From NCBI GenBank assembly GCA_023266475.1, contig JAHFQA010000007.1, forward strand, positions 1 through 36,268: 36,268 bases of DNA, given 5' to 3'. Position numbers and translations under genes: made by a program. This stretch comes from Candidatus Woesearchaeota archaeon. GTDB taxonomy: Archaea > Nanobdellota > Nanobdellia > Woesearchaeales > GW2011-AR4. Shown here one piece after another: positions 15,769 through 24,062 of the stretch; the stretch's first letter is position 1, and each line of letters begins with the position of its first letter. The notes under the pieces are model-generated. The model was not told where the DNA came from and ran no database searches. It worked only from the letters and a program-made list of their open reading frames with translations.

Positions 15769-16218
15769 ATGAATAGTCTTTCTCGATTCAAAAAATCTCA
15801 AGCGGCTATGGAATTCTTGATGACTTATGGCTGGGCAATACTTGTTGTTCTTGCTGCCATTGCAGCTCTGGCGTACTTTGGTGTTTTAAGCCCTGAGAAA
15901 TTTTTGCCAGAGAAGTGTATTTTACAGCCTGGAATTGCATGTGTAAGCCACAAAGTAGAGCCTGCCAAAGTAACTCTTGTGATATCTAATGGCTTGGGAA
16001 GAACTATAATCGTAAACAGCATTGATGTAGGTGGATGCAGCGGAACGTTTACAGAGTCAATGATAAGTGGAGTGGACCATACTTTCGTTATAGGGGGCTC
16101 CTGCAGCAATGGCGTTGCAAAAGAAAAGTTTAAAGCTGATATCACCATGGGATATACGGAAAAGGACACAAATCTTACCAAGACTGTATATGGTAATTTA
16201 AATACAAAAATTGAATAA
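15769..16218 (+). CDS. Type IV pilin (class III signal peptide), copy 1
   Basis: 149 aa from ATG 15769; the GTG at 15760 in the ORF track lies within the RBS. The N-terminus SRFKKSQAAMEFLMTYGWAI has the archaeal prepilin pattern: basic leader, cleavage near SQ/A, E at +5, hydrophobic helix ALAYFGVLSP. A conserved body follows with KFLPEKCILQPGIACVSHKV, two cysteine pairs that could form disulfides, and a beta-rich tail. This QAAxEFLMTYGWAILVV type is widespread in DPANN archaea. It likely forms the main fibre built by the upstream ATPase and platform. The next gene is a paralogue with the same leader. Confidence 0.92.
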   Translation: MNSLSRFKKSQAAMEFLMTYGWAILVVLAAIAALAYFGVLSPEKFLPEKCILQPGIACVSHKVEPAKVTLVISNGLGRTIIVNSIDVGGCSGTFTESMISGVDHTFVIGGSCSNGVAKEKFKADITMGYTEKDTNLTKTVYGNLNTKIE

Positions 16219-16255
16219 TCATAGTAAAAATTATTTAAAAAATGAGGTGAAGTTA

Positions 16256-16768
16256 ATGATATCAAAGGAAAATCTAAAGAAACTTTTCGTGAATAAAAAA
16301 TCACAGGCAGCCTTGGAATTTATAATGACCTATGGCTGGGCAATACTTGTTGTTTTAGTAGCAGTTGGAGCCTTGGCTTATTTTGGAGTCTTAAGCCCAG
16401 ACAAGTTCCTGCCGAGCAAATGCACTTTACAGTCAGGATTGGCATGCATAGACCATAAAGTACAAGCAGCTCCTGCAGGTACGGGAAATGCCGGATTGGT
16501 CACAGTTGTACTCCAAAACTCGCTTGGATTTGATTTAAGCTCAGTTGTTGTTGGTGCTGGAGATTGCGGAAATTCAGGCTCAGGCGTTTCAATGGCAAAT
16601 GGGGCACAGGCAACCTTTTTAGTTAACTGTGTTGGTGGAGGCATTGCTGAACAAACGATAGCTGCTGCTACTTCGAAATATAATAAGCAGTTAAATGTCA
16701 GCTATACAATAGTTGATACTAGCCTGTCACATAAGAATTTGGGACAACTGACAGCTAGGGTTGAATAA
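16256..16768 (+). CDS. Type IV pilin (class III signal peptide), copy 2
   Basis: 170 aa. The ATG at 16256 is chosen because its upstream sequence AATGAGGTGAAGTTAATG is identical to that of the first pilin; the ORF-track start at 16211 overlaps the previous gene and lacks an RBS. The N-terminus KKSQAALEFIMTYGWAILVV and the motif KFLPSKCTLQSGLACIDHKV match copy 1, but the C-terminal half has diverged (glycine- and alanine-rich). The pair may be alternative or mixed subunits of one pilus. A T-rich run (16777-16788) follows and may terminate transcription. Confidence 0.92.
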   Translation: MISKENLKKLFVNKKSQAALEFIMTYGWAILVVLVAVGALAYFGVLSPDKFLPSKCTLQSGLACIDHKVQAAPAGTGNAGLVTVVLQNSLGFDLSSVVVGAGDCGNSGSGVSMANGAQATFLVNCVGGGIAEQTIAAATSKYNKQLNVSYTIVDTSLSHKNLGQLTARVE

Positions 16769-16775
16769 GCCCATT

Positions 16776-16788
16776 ATTTCTTTTTTTT
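16776..16788 (+). terminator. T-rich terminator after the pilin genes
   Basis: A poly-T tract (TTTCTTTTTTTT) begins 8 nt after the second pilin's stop codon. Archaeal RNA polymerase terminates at such tracts without needing a hairpin. Confidence 0.5.
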
Positions 16789-16861
16789 AAATTCTTTTAT
16801 AGTTTTTGTTAATGTAAAGTAAGCTTCTTAAGTATACACCTTCACTATACAATAATACGAG

Positions 16862-17003
16862 AGATGTGTGTGAGAACTCATCGCGTTGAAGCACACTCGC
16901 GTTCATCTACCATGCACTGTAACAGATAAATGTGTGCCCCTCATACATCTGCATACCCTAATACAAACGGGTTACCTTTAGCACTATGCTGTAAAAGGTC
17001 GTT
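16862..17003. ncRNA. Candidate structured RNA in a gene-free interval (strand unknown)
   Basis: This is the core of a 440-nt stretch (16769-17208) without ORFs; its GC content is visibly above the flanking AT-rich sequence. Three hairpins are seen: AGATG/CATCT enclosing GTGTG/CACAC (16862-16908), ATGTGTG-CCCCT-CATACAT (16930-16948), and a long one (16966-17003) with AACG/CGTT, ACCTTT/AAAGGT and AGCA-CTA-TGCT nested in register. Inverted repeats fold on either strand, so orientation is unclear; a TATA-like TTATTTAAAAC on the minus strand (about 17034-17044) is one promoter option. It does not show signatures I know for SRP RNA, RNase P RNA or C/D sRNA. Confidence 0.4.
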
Positions 17004-17208
17004 CTAGGATTGTTTACAAGCAAAATATGGTAGTTTTAAATAAGACTACAAAGATATTCAGATTGCCCTTAACAGAATAAAGAATACCTTAACCTAATTT
17101 TATAATTCTTATCTTCTCAATCATTATAAATAATAATTACATTTTTGTATAAAAATTTAGAAATTACACAAAAAATAAATTAAAAAAACAAATAGATAAT
17201 AAAATTCT
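17004..17208. other. AT-rich intergenic sequence, nothing recognised
   Basis: Between the hairpin region and the 3' end of the minus-strand surface-protein gene. A/T-rich with no ORF; the tracts of T on the minus strand near 17150-17200 may end transcription of the surface-protein operon. Confidence 0.3.
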
Positions 17209-17850
17209 TTACTCTGATTTCTTCTTCATCATGAAATAGCCAATAGCTGCCACAACAGCAATTATCAACACTACAATCCATGCTATTGCTGTTGTGCTTA
17301 ACCCCTTCTTAGCTTGAGGTTGTGGTGCTGGAGCAGGCGCAGGTGCTGGAGCAGGCGCAGGCCTAGGGCAATCTTGTACGCAATTATCTGAATTTTCTGT
17401 GCCTTCACATATGCCATCACCGCATCTAATTGCAGCTACAGTTAAGCCAGCAGGACTGCCTTCAGTGCCCTGACCACTAGGATCAAACCATACAATCTTA
17501 CCAAATGTATAAGAAGCCTCATTATTTGGAATATCAATCTTATATTCAACAGTTGCGCTGGCTGATGTTGGTGTAAATGACCATCCAAATCTGTTTTCTT
17601 TTTCCCTTACTGATATTGCGTCCTTAGATTCCTGCGCTCCTGTAACTATCCATTCTTTAATTTTTAATCCGGCAGGAATTACATCTTCTAATGTAAACAA
17701 TTTACCTGCTGTTGTACCGCCTATAGACAACGTAACTGTCAAAGTCTGGCCAGGCTGTATTCTTGAGGGCATATTTCTGCTAACGCTTCCTGCAAAAGCC
17801 GAAGTAGCCATTAAAATCAAAACCACAAATAATACTATTAGTTTTTTCAT
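17209..17850 (-). CDS. Secreted, C-terminally membrane-anchored surface protein
   Basis: 213 aa. It begins with a Sec signal peptide (MKKLIVLFVVLILMATSAFA). A beta-sandwich-like domain (about residues 22-135) with PSRIQPGQTLTVTLSI and DVIPAGLKI resembles DUF11/CARDB-type surface repeats. Next comes a cysteine motif CGDGICEGTENSDNCVQDCP (about residues 142-161), of a type I recall from many archaeal and bacterial surface proteins. A proline-alanine linker (PAPAPAPAPAPAPQPQ) follows, then a C-terminal membrane helix and a basic KKKSE tail. It lies 2 nt downstream of the giant surface-protein gene and is probably co-transcribed. Confidence 0.85.
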   Translation of the reverse strand: MKKLIVLFVVLILMATSAFAGSVSRNMPSRIQPGQTLTVTLSIGGTTAGKLFTLEDVIPAGLKIKEWIVTGAQESKDAISVREKENRFGWSFTPTSASATVEYKIDIPNNEASYTFGKIVWFDPSGQGTEGSPAGLTVAAIRCGDGICEGTENSDNCVQDCPRPAPAPAPAPAPAPQPQAKKGLSTTAIAWIVVLIIAVVAAIGYFMMKKKSE

Positions 17851-17852
17851 GT

Positions 17853-20800
17853 TTAACCACCGTAAAAAGTTCTAATGGCATCTATTATATCAAATGCTGT
17901 TTTAGTAGATGTTCCAGCGTAAAAGTCTCTTATCATGTCTATTATTGCAAATGCACTTGTTCCTGCCACTTTATTGCCAATTGCGAAATAGCTCAATCCT
18001 GGTGTTGTTGCTTCATAATATGCATTATTGCCATCGCTGCTTACCATTTTAGTCTCTAATTGATTCCATTTATCTCCACTGTATCTCCACAACGCCACAT
18101 TGGAATCAGCAACACCATTAGTTGAAAGCCATGACTTTGGAACTTTGAATTTAATTGCAATCTTTGAAGCATCTGCATCAGCTAAATTGCTCTTTGTTAT
18201 CTGCAAGTATTGATAAACTTTGGCTGAGGCTGAGGCTGACAATGGATTTGATTTTAGGCTGTCAACATTTAGTGAAGGGCTTGTAACAGTATTCTTGACG
18301 TCTATGGCTACATTAGTAACTGCGATGTCAGCGTTATTTATAGTTAAAGTGCCTGTTGAGCCTGCTGCCAAAGTATCCCATACTCTTCCTGCTGTTGCCT
18401 GAACATTTGCTGTTGTCGTAGTTGTTGTTGTTGCACTGCCACCACTGCTGCTACTTGAGGAAGTTGTAGTTGTGCTACTGGCTGCAGCGCTTGTTGCGAA
18501 GCTGAATACTGTTACGTTCATGTAGCAGTTTTCATTGAAGTCACAAACGGTTACATTAAAGTAATATGTCGTACCTGCTGTTAAACCTGTAAGGCTAACC
18601 ACCTGGGTAATATTAAAATCAGTCTCTGAAGCTGATGAAGTCAATGATGTGTTTGAAGTTCCGTAGCTGATTGTAGCATTAACTGACTCATTTGAGCCTG
18701 TAATTGTAACAGTTGCTGTTGTAGTGCTTACAGAGGATGTAACTTCCCCATTTTTTGGCGCTGTTTTATCAGAAACATTCAGCAGCAACACATATAAGTT
18801 TGCATTTCCATTAGCATCTGTAACTGTAAAGTTGATTGAGTAAGGATCGTTAGATGCAAGATTCTTAAACCTTTCAGTCTGTCCAATGCATACATTTCCA
18901 TTTTTGGTCATTGTTCTATTTACTCCTGACGAAGTAGAGCCATTTGTTATATATACGCATGATAGTGCATCTGAGGAAACTGTAATATTTGGAACAAACA
19001 TGCCAACTGTTTGATTATTTGTTCCAGGTGTGGTTGAATTTGCCGTTGGAATACTTGTATCATTAGTTACTAATACTATACTAAAGTGAGGGACAAAAAC
19101 AATAGTCCTTCCGTTTGAAGTGTAGTTCCAGCATGGAGTCGTGGTTGTTCTGGTAAATGCACTTGTGCACGCGCTTATATTTGTCCTTGTTGTCAAAGTA
19201 TTGATATCAGGCACCCACCAGAATTCCGGACCTGAACGAGTACCATTAGAATTGTTTAGTAAGAAAGTCACTGATCCATAATATGAATTATTATTGCCGA
19301 TAAACTCATTGATTGAAGTATTGAAGTACACTGATTTCAATATTGTGTTAGTCCAGTTATTATTAATTTGAGTTTTAAAAGTAACTGTTTTATCAGTTTC
19401 ATTGATATACGGAGTGAAGTTTATCTTATTCCAATTGGCAGCTGTACCATTAATGTCACTTAGGGTTATATTTATACTGTTATTCATATTATACAATATT
19501 TCAAATGTATTTCCATCAGTTTCATTTGTGCCATTGAATTGAACATAGCCATCGTTTGACCTGAAAACTTTGATGCTAACATTTGTCAAATTAGTCCCAA
19601 GCGCAATAGCCATGTATTGATTGATGCTGCTGTTGACATTTCCGAAATTAACAATTCCAGTTTGAGTAAAGGCTATTAAGCTACTATTTCTTGCATTGCC
19701 CAGGGTGTCATTTACAAATATTTTTACAGTATGTGTTCCAGGGGTGAAATTAACTGTCCTATTAATAAAAGTAATATTCTCTCCAGGATTATCTGATATC
19801 CATGAAAGGTTTGTTGATGCAAATCTTAAATCAAGAAGGGTAGGGCTTCCATCCAAGAAATAGCCAATGGAATCTATGATGCTTTCGCTGTCAAATACAG
19901 AAACATTAAGCACAGTAAAACCAGTAAACTGTGAGCCATCAGCTGGTGTATGTACCACAATAGATGGTGCGACATTATCAACTGTAAATGGAATCACTGT
20001 CGTGTTTGAATTACCTGCTGTATCTGTAACAGTAACAGTTAAGGTCCGGTTAGCCGAGGCTGTGTTGCAGTTGGATTCATTAAATGGGAATACTGTTGTT
20101 GAATTTGGAAATACAACTGTTCTGCTTGTATTACAGCTTGAAACATAAGTAAGATTGGCAACATTTATTGTTCCATCCACGCCGCCAAAAGTAAGCCCCA
20201 TTGAGGAGGTAATATTAGTGTAATTGATTGTTGCAATTCCTGTAATGGTGGAACTTGAAGTTGTAATGTTTACGAATATCAAGCCAGGCACGCTTCCACT
20301 CTGGATTGTAAATGTATTGAGCAGTTGCGCTGTATTATTGAAAGTATCTCTTGCAGTCACAACTATTACGTGTGTACCATTGGCTAATGGGCAGCCTAAT
20401 GTCGTTGCTATTGAAAATGAGCCATTTCTGTTTGCATTTGGATCAGAAGCAGTACCTGAAGATGGTACTCCAGCAAATTGCTTGAACTTGACACATAGAC
20501 CTGTAGATTCATTGGCAGCATCAGTTGTATCTATACTAATATTGATATGGGACAAGCCACTTCCTTCAATTATCGACCAGCTTGCCAAGAATGTTGTGGC
20601 AGATAAGTTTGAACCATTTATCGCAGCTGTTCCATTAATTGTTATCTCTGGCACTGTTGAATCATTTATCCTAATGGTCATATTTCTTGAATTTAGGTTT
20701 CTATTGCCTAATGTATCGTTAAGAACAAATCTAAATGATATATTCTGTCCTTCAAACATATTGTGTCCAGGAGGCACTGTAAATGTCATATTACTCCAGC

Positions 20801-22931
20801 CACCGGTTGCATTTGGTGTCACTTGAGTTGTATTTACGGTAAACCATTGTCCTGTAGAGAAGTTGAAAACCTGCAAATCAGCCATGAAAGGTACCGTTAA
20901 ATTATCACTCCAATTTGCAAATGCATAAAATGTTTTATTTTGCGCCCATGTTCCACCTCCTGCTGTCTGAGGATTTCCAGTTCCATTTAGGACACCAAGC
21001 TGAATAGAATTATTATCTCCAGTCACATTAACAGGAGAAGTTCCATTCGTGATGTTAAAGTAACCTTGAAGTGGAGGAACCATATCTATTGTAATATTAA
21101 AGGCGCTTCCAGTTACATTTAATGGATTGCTGTTATTGCTTGTATCACTAGCTGAAATATTTACTGTATAAGTTCCGTTTGAACTAAATGAGTATGTAAC
21201 ATTACATAATACGGAAGTTGTATTTTGCCTACTTACATTATCAGTTGTGTCACAAGTTAATCTTGTTGAACTGTCATTTGTATAATTGAAGTATGCTACA
21301 AGCGTGCCACCAAGCCAAATGCTTACATTTACTGTACCATTTGCAGTCAAGTTAATACCTGTTGAATTAATATCATTGACACTGAAATTTATGAGCAGGT
21401 TTGTTATAGGACTTGAACTGTTTCTGCTGCCAGTTGGGCTGCTTAAGGTTATATTTGGCTGGCCAAAGTCATTTGCACCTAAACCACCTGAAAAGTGGTC
21501 AACAAAGATATATGTATATCCAGTTGCTAATGCTGATTCTACTGCTGACCATCCCCAAGAGCCTCCTGTAAGCCAGCATGCACTATTAACTGGTATAACG
21601 CTTGTTGAATTGCCCAAGCTGAAAACTGTTGCATTACATTGATTGATTTTGAAACAGTTGGGATTGGAAGATGAAGTTCCATTACAGTACATATTCTTGC
21701 CGAATGTGCCTGGCATTTGAATTATACCAAATTCATAACGAACTGCACTTGGTATGAATTGTGCCACATCAACCCAAGTAAAGTTTGACTTATATCCTGA
21801 TCCTCCTGCAGCTGACCTAGATTCCGGCGTATTCGCGTCGTTTGAATAATTAGTCCTTGAGGCATTGCTGAACTGTCCCTCGTCAATTTTAGCGCCTACT
21901 ATATATACGGAATTGTTTCCGCTGAAGTTTAGAATGAATGAAAAGTTGCCTGCTATTGGGTTAAAAAATGTGCTTTCCGGTATGTCAGTGCCATTCCCAT
22001 ACCTGAAATCCATGCCAGGGAAACTAAATAATGTCCCGGAATTGCCTGGGCCGTCATTGAAAGTAATTGATGAGAATGCTTTTTCGATTTGAGTTACATT
22101 TCCCCCCATGATGACAATATCTCTCTGAGGGCTGCATGAAAGAGCACCCAACACATCACTGGCACAGAATATGACGCTATGAGCGCCAGGCCCAGTAAAA
22201 TTGCTGGCGAAATCTAAAATCGATGAAATATTAAAATAGTATACTTTTTTACCATTCACGAGAGTAGAATTCAACGTCATTGTCCTATTGACTGTCTCGT
22301 TTGTGTTGCCTGATGAGATTATAGAAGAAAAACTATTCATGGTAATATAAGTATAATTCGTGTTATTGTCAGTAATATTTACATAAATAGTGGCTCCGAC
22401 ATAAGATGTGATGTTTAAAAATCCACCATCTGTAAATACCCCTACTGGAGTTATTGTTTCAATTACCGGAGTCGAATTATCAACATAAAGAGTAAAGTTT
22501 GTGAAATTATATCCAGCTCCTACTCCTCCCTTATTTCCACAGCCGATGGCAAATGAAATATTACCATCCTTACCAACTGTATAATTTATATAGCTCAAGC
22601 CAGTAGTGCTGCCTGGTGCTGTGGCATTTGTTACATTTCCTGATGTTGATGAGTTTGTTGTTGCTTGCACCCAAGTGCCTGTTTCATTTGTCCACACTGA
22701 GCAGTTAGCACCAGCAACAGTCTCTGAATCGTCAGTCCAATTTGCATAAAAGCTAAAATTAAGCTTTCTGGAAGCATTCAATGAATAATTCGTCGGCGCA
22801 GCCAACCTGATTGAAACAGCATCAACAAAAAATGCGCCGAGGATGAAAATTAAGAATAATGAAAATAACAGCATTATGTTTAACTTTCCGTCTTTAGAAT
22901 TAAATAAATCGGCAAAACCCTCTTTTTCCAT
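17853..22931 (-). CDS. Giant N-glycosylated surface protein with PGF-pre-PGF-like domain
   Basis: 1692 aa from the ATG at 22929-22931, which has GAGGAG 5 nt upstream; the ORF-track GTG at 22937 is inside the RBS. A signal anchor (NIMLLFSLFLIFILGAFFVD) is followed by many Ig-like/cadherin-like modules (recurring VNVSxxDTxxNSN, TDTAGNSN, VNDTLGNARN patterns). A serine/threonine-rich segment (about residues 1480-1510) precedes a PGF-pre-PGF-like domain (WDTLAAGSTGTLTINNADIA ... KFKVPKSWLSTNGV ... YFAIG). The C-terminus carries no PGF-CTERM helix but two copies of AFxIIDxIRxFYxG. Sequon density is extreme, pointing to heavy AglB glycosylation. A cell-wall or adhesion role is inferred. Confidence 0.88.
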   Translation of the reverse strand: MEKEGFADLFNSKDGKLNIMLLFSLFLIFILGAFFVDAVSIRLAAPTNYSLNASRKLNFSFYANWTDDSETVAGANCSVWTNETGTWVQATTNSSTSGNVTNATAPGSTTGLSYINYTVGKDGNISFAIGCGNKGGVGAGYNFTNFTLYVDNSTPVIETITPVGVFTDGGFLNITSYVGATIYVNITDNNTNYTYITMNSFSSIISSGNTNETVNRTMTLNSTLVNGKKVYYFNISSILDFASNFTGPGAHSVIFCASDVLGALSCSPQRDIVIMGGNVTQIEKAFSSITFNDGPGNSGTLFSFPGMDFRYGNGTDIPESTFFNPIAGNFSFILNFSGNNSVYIVGAKIDEGQFSNASRTNYSNDANTPESRSAAGGSGYKSNFTWVDVAQFIPSAVRYEFGIIQMPGTFGKNMYCNGTSSSNPNCFKINQCNATVFSLGNSTSVIPVNSACWLTGGSWGWSAVESALATGYTYIFVDHFSGGLGANDFGQPNITLSSPTGSRNSSSPITNLLINFSVNDINSTGINLTANGTVNVSIWLGGTLVAYFNYTNDSSTRLTCDTTDNVSRQNTTSVLCNVTYSFSSNGTYTVNISASDTSNNSNPLNVTGSAFNITIDMVPPLQGYFNITNGTSPVNVTGDNNSIQLGVLNGTGNPQTAGGGTWAQNKTFYAFANWSDNLTVPFMADLQVFNFSTGQWFTVNTTQVTPNATGGWSNMTFTVPPGHNMFEGQNISFRFVLNDTLGNRNLNSRNMTIRINDSTVPEITINGTAAINGSNLSATTFLASWSIIEGSGLSHINISIDTTDAANESTGLCVKFKQFAGVPSSGTASDPNANRNGSFSIATTLGCPLANGTHVIVVTARDTFNNTAQLLNTFTIQSGSVPGLIFVNITTSSSTITGIATINYTNITSSMGLTFGGVDGTINVANLTYVSSCNTSRTVVFPNSTTVFPFNESNCNTASANRTLTVTVTDTAGNSNTTVIPFTVDNVAPSIVVHTPADGSQFTGFTVLNVSVFDSESIIDSIGYFLDGSPTLLDLRFASTNLSWISDNPGENITFINRTVNFTPGTHTVKIFVNDTLGNARNSSLIAFTQTGIVNFGNVNSSINQYMAIALGTNLTNVSIKVFRSNDGYVQFNGTNETDGNTFEILYNMNNSINITLSDINGTAANWNKINFTPYINETDKTVTFKTQINNNWTNTILKSVYFNTSINEFIGNNNSYYGSVTFLLNNSNGTRSGPEFWWVPDINTLTTRTNISACTSAFTRTTTTPCWNYTSNGRTIVFVPHFSIVLVTNDTSIPTANSTTPGTNNQTVGMFVPNITVSSDALSCVYITNGSTSSGVNRTMTKNGNVCIGQTERFKNLASNDPYSINFTVTDANGNANLYVLLLNVSDKTAPKNGEVTSSVSTTTATVTITGSNESVNATISYGTSNTSLTSSASETDFNITQVVSLTGLTAGTTYYFNVTVCDFNENCYMNVTVFSFATSAAASSTTTTSSSSSSGGSATTTTTTTANVQATAGRVWDTLAAGSTGTLTINNADIAVTNVAIDVKNTVTSPSLNVDSLKSNPLSASASAKVYQYLQITKSNLADADASKIAIKFKVPKSWLSTNGVADSNVALWRYSGDKWNQLETKMVSSDGNNAYYEATTPGLSYFAIGNKVAGTSAFAIIDMIRDFYAGTSTKTAFDIIDAIRTFYGG

Positions 22932-22988
22932 TATCACTCCTCTTTATTTATGGATATATGTGGCAAATTAAAGATTATTGATTGATAG

Positions 22989-23003
22989 CATATATTTAAA
23001 TCT
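22989..23003 (-). promoter_or_regulatory. TATA box of the giant surface-protein gene
   Basis: Minus-strand AAGATTTAAATATATGC (about 22988-23004) lies some 60-70 nt upstream of the start codon, which leaves room for a short leader with the GAGGAG ribosome binding site. Confidence 0.5.
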
Positions 23004-23100
23004 TTTGATTTACAATATAATAAATTTACTTTCAAACAATTTAACAATTCCAAAAATTTAATTCCAAACCCACTTTCCAAAATCCAAAAATTATAAAATA

Positions 23101-23118
23101 TTTAAACTTTTCGTTATT
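23101..23118 (+). repeat. 18-nt promoter-like motif, copy 1
   Basis: TTTAAACTTTTCGTTATT occurs here and again, identically, at 26486-26503; a shortened variant (ATTTTCGTTATTGG) is at 24202-24215. The TTTAAA part can act as a TATA box for the DUF192 gene 50 nt downstream. Confidence 0.55.
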
Positions 23119-23157
23119 TGTTAGGAAATAGATGAATTTTAGCCGATTTATGTCAAG

Positions 23158-23502
23158 ATGATGATAAAAAACATAACAAGAAACCTATTAATTTCGGATA
23201 ATGTAAAATTTTGCGGCGATATTTTCTCAAAAGTCACTGGCTTAATGTTATCAAGAAGAGGAAAATTATCTTTGATTCTTACGTTTAAGAGAGAAGAAAA
23301 AATTTCATTGCACATGTTTTTTGTTTTTTATCCGATTGATGTTTTATTCTTGGACAAAAAAAAGATTGTCGTTGATATAAAAGAAAATTTCAAGCCATTT
23401 TCCTTTTACACATCAAGAAAAAGGTCAAAATATGCTATCGAACTTCCTTTAGCAGCAATAAAAAATACAAATACAAGAATAGGCGATAAAATATCCTTCT
23501 AG
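23158..23502 (+). CDS. DUF192 (COG1430) family protein
   Basis: 114 aa, the typical size of the compact archaeal DUF192 proteins. Recognisable core: FCGDIFSKVTGLMLSRR, then LHMFFVFYPIDVLFLDKKKI and FKPFSFYTSRKRSKYAIELP. These match the family's GLMFR, MHTFFMRFPIDVVFLD and YVLELPAG landmarks. Structures of the family show a small beta-barrel; biochemical function is not established. There is no signal peptide, whereas many bacterial members have one. ATG 23158 and ATG 23161 are both possible starts. Its 3' end overlaps the convergent membrane-protein gene by 4 nt. Confidence 0.85.
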   Translation: MMIKNITRNLLISDNVKFCGDIFSKVTGLMLSRRGKLSLILTFKREEKISLHMFFVFYPIDVLFLDKKKIVVDIKENFKPFSFYTSRKRSKYAIELPLAAIKNTNTRIGDKISF

Positions 23503-23861
23503 TAGCTTTTGCTATTGGCATTGAATTTGTTGAACAAAATTGCCATAAGACACGAGAATATATAAATTAAAATTGCATTAAGAATCAATGCCGCTGGATT
23601 AAGCAAAACATTCCCGTATTTTATGAAATATTCTCCGAGAAATAAATCCTTCATCATGCTTTGTATTTTATCAGTATCCCCAGTGATAAAGTATTGGAGT
23701 GGAAATCCATAAGCACTGTAATAAAACGCAAAATTAAATCCAGCAGCAGACACGCTTTCCTTTGCTAAATAGAGGTAGACTATTCCAACAGATATAAATA
23801 CAAAAATCTTGAAAAAAGTCGGCTTGAGAAAATTTTTTATGCCAATGAATATCGTGTCCAT
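23499..23861 (-). CDS. Small membrane protein, unknown family
   Basis: 120 aa with two or three hydrophobic segments (about residues 16-33, possibly 40-55, and 85-110) and a short loop with charged residues between. I recognise no family. A TATA-like TTTTAAATATAAC (about 23879-23891, minus strand) lies about 20-30 nt ahead of the ATG, consistent with a leaderless transcript, and supports that the ORF is real. It is convergent with the DUF192 gene and upstream-adjacent to the divergently read tRNA gene. Confidence 0.6.
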   Translation of the reverse strand: MDTIFIGIKNFLKPTFFKIFVFISVGIVYLYLAKESVSAAGFNFAFYYSAYGFPLQYFITGDTDKIQSMMKDLFLGEYFIKYGNVLLNPAALILNAILIYIFSCLMAILFNKFNANSKSY

Positions 23862-23920
23862 GAAAATTAAGATTATATTGTTATATTTAAAATTATTGTA
23901 AATTCAAAAAAACAACAATC

Positions 23921-23929
23921 TTTAAATAA
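23921..23929 (+). promoter_or_regulatory. TATA box of the tRNA-Trp gene
   Basis: CTTTAAATAAC (23920-23930) is centred about 29 nt upstream of G1 of the tRNA, the expected spacing for an archaeal tRNA promoter with processing close to the transcript start. Confidence 0.6.
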
Positions 23930-23968
23930 CGAGAATAAAAACTATTCCTTATCGGGGACGTCGTATAA

Positions 23969-23985
23969 TGGAGCAATCCGTACAG
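23969..23985 (+). other. tRNA-Trp intron 1, D-loop, 17 nt (about position 15/16)
   Basis: Central helix GTAT (23963-23966) pairs with GTAC (23980-23983). Bulges are AA^T and AG^C, and the inner hairpin is GGA-GCAA-TCC with a GNRA tetraloop. No outer helix is obvious, so this is a relaxed HBh'-type motif. Removal restores A14, A15 and the C-C-T-G-G loop. CGTA occurs at both edges, so cuts could be shifted, but the A15-T48 pair favours this choice. Confidence 0.7.
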
Positions 23986-24009
23986 CCTGGTTATTATCAC
24001 CGGCTCCAG

Positions 24010-24054
24010 CATTGGAGCGATGAGTCTTAAAGACGATGAATTACTAAAGGTGAT
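24010..24054 (+). other. tRNA-Trp intron 2, anticodon loop, 45 nt (position 37/38)
   Basis: The 5' cut follows G37 (bulge AG^C) and the 3' cut precedes A38 (bulge AT^A). The central helix CTCC/GGTG has one T-T mismatch. The outer helix is the anticodon stem. An internal hairpin GTCT-TAA-AGAC is visible. GCGATGA and CGATGA resemble box C/C', but no box D (CTGA) is seen, so it is probably not the C/D guide carried by euryarchaeal tRNA-Trp introns. Confidence 0.82.
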
Positions 24055-24062
24055 ACCGGTGG

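Noticed and set aside
16211-16255. Longer start for the second pilin
   Set aside because: It overlaps the first pilin, has no RBS and would add a long polar segment before the prepilin leader; ATG 16256 has the same leader as copy 1.
17322-17372. Short GC-rich tandem repeat GGAGCAGGCGCAGGTGCT
   Set aside because: It simply encodes the Pro-Ala linker of the surface protein; not a separate repeat element or CRISPR.
19867-22092. Plus-strand ORFs of 75-200 aa within the giant surface-protein gene
   Set aside because: They mirror the repetitive Asn/Thr/Ser-rich coding strand; the minus-strand frame has signal peptide, domains and RBS, so these are not genes.
24010-24054. Box C/D guide RNA within the tRNA-Trp intron, as in many euryarchaea
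   Set aside because: GCGATGA and CGATGA resemble C boxes, but no CTGA D box is present and 45 nt is too short for a complete C/D sRNA.
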